Assembly (NCBI GenBank): GCA_025345505.1
Contig: JANVCC010010406.1
Span: 16,695,070 to 16,759,069, forward strand
Origin: Todiramphus chloris collaris
Lineage: Eukaryota; Chordata; Aves; Coraciiformes; Alcedinidae
Length of the DNA: 64,000 nucleotides
Reading direction: 5' to 3'
Shown here: in pieces, positions 63,301-64,000 of the stretch
Layout of the letters: every line of letters starts with the position of its first letter
Position numbering within the stretch: the first letter of the stretch is position 1
Made by a program: the position numbers and the translations under genes
The notes under the pieces: generated by a model
Database searches by the model: none
The model's input: only the letters and a program-made list of their open reading frames with translations
Told to the model about the DNA's origin: nothing

Positions 63301-63629
63301 TACCCATTTCAAGATTATCTTTCCTTGAACACTTAAGATGAAGTTATGGAACAGAAATGGGGAAAAGGTCATGAAAATGACTATCCACCCTTTCTGACAA
63401 AATACATTGTTTGCAATTCTGTGGTTGATTTATGGCATGATCTCTGCTGGCAGTGGGAAAAGGTTAACAGGTCTCAGATCTGACCCTTAATTATCTGTGT
63501 TTTTTTTGCAGTAAGATTTGGAAACATCCACAAAATATATATAAACTTAGTTATTGCATTCCAACAATATTTCAGTCTTATATGATTACATGTATGACTG
63601 GCAAAGGGACAATGATTCTGAACATATGC
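60311..63629. other. Unassigned AT-rich DNA
   Basis: No gene recognised. Contains a two-unit 36-bp tandem repeat (61208-61279) and an ATT/GAT-type imperfect inverted repeat at about 61779-61811. Confidence 0.55.
61208..61279. repeat. Two 36-bp tandem units
   Basis: Units at 61208-61243 and 61244-61279 share TATTCTCTACCACAT and ATATTTGGG. The period of 36 gives a repeated 12-residue pattern in the plus frame at 61143-61334, which is otherwise featureless. Confidence 0.92.
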
Positions 63630-63965
63630 TAATGCGGGAAAGTCTGGGCAGGCTGGAACCTCATGAAGTTCATCACAACTGAAAACTGTGCCTGGACCCT
63701 TGCACTGATGAAGGCCTGCAGCAGTACAGGCTACCGTCAAACTGTAGCAGCAGAAAAGACCCCAGGGCCCTAAACAGTCTGTTAGACTGGGCTATTTCAT
63801 TATTAAGAAAAGAAGATTTCAATGAAGAGTACATTGTTGTCTTGAAGCAAGAGCAGAAAGATCAGGGCCAGACTCTTCCCAAAGGTGTTCAATGACAGGC
63901 TAAGAGATAACTTAAAAATTCAGATTAGATACAATGACTCTTTTTTCGTTCTCTTTTTTTTTCCT
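63630..63965 (+). mobile_element. CR1 LINE fragment, internally deleted
   Basis: The plus strand at 63655-63770 matches the CR1 ORF2 segment after the catalytic box (AACCTCATGAAGTTCA, CTGCAGCAGTACAGGCT, GCAGCAGAAAAGACCC). After an unmatched 60-70 bases it continues at about 63840 with the last ORF2 block (GATCAGGGCCAGACTCTTCC). The part between is deleted. It fades into a T-rich stretch near the window end, so its 3' limit is not seen. Moderately diverged, no open frame. Confidence 0.6.
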
Positions 63966-64000
63966 TACTTTCTTTTTTTTTTATTTTTAATTTTATCTTT

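Overview
The window looks like bird nuclear DNA: AT-rich, non-coding, and full of CR1 LINE fragments and solo retroviral LTRs. CR1 copies carry the typical avian 3' end, with tails made of ATTCTATG-type units, and the LTRs resemble avian ERV families. I read about 17% of the window as CR1 and about 8% as LTR. That is high for a bird and would fit a TE-rich non-passerine, but the species cannot be fixed from this. A run of 10 N at 24915-24924 shows that this is a draft assembly.

I found no host exon, RNA gene, CpG island or CRISPR array. Every open frame with recognisable protein similarity is a decayed piece of CR1 ORF2 (endonuclease plus reverse transcriptase). The window is therefore best read as a gene desert or part of a very large intron.

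Layout. 1-2286 is unassigned AT-rich DNA. A CR1 (-) lies at 2287-2855, an ERV1-like LTR (+) near 7780-8093 and a CR1 (-) at 8422-8750. At about 9430-11640 a CR1 (-) is split by a second CR1 (+) inserted into it at 9733-10946, followed by a CR1 3' end (+) at 11845-12112. The longest CR1 (+) is at 17055-19061. A solo LTR (+) with a perfect TSD lies at 23099-23851. A near-identical duplicate then flanks the N gap (24098-24282 and 24725-24914). Next come a CR1 (+) at 28976-29519 and an LTR (-) at 30138-30617. The 10.5 kb from 30623 to 41167 has no recognised element. After it come an LTR (-) at 41173-42073, an old CR1 (-) at 42600-43130, an LTR (-) at 44397-45138, an internally deleted CR1 (+) at 45345-46503, a truncated LTR (-) at 46713-47215, a CR1 (-) at 48500-49090, an LTR (-) at 50150-50741, a 1.6 kb CR1 (-) at 53241-54828, an LTR (+) at 58521-59173 of the same family as 23099-23851, a CR1 (-) at 59378-60310 and a CR1 (+) running into the window end from 63630.

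How the parts relate. No gene network can be described. The history is repeated CR1 insertion with 5' truncation, independent ERV insertion with LTR-LTR recombination to solo LTRs (several keep 5-bp target duplications, the ERVL habit), and neutral decay. The points most worth checking are the nested CR1 pair, the duplication beside the gap, the internally deleted CR1 copies, the loss of the RT motif A aspartate in all four copies that still cover it, and two 13-bp inverted repeats. I did not find a new biological system.
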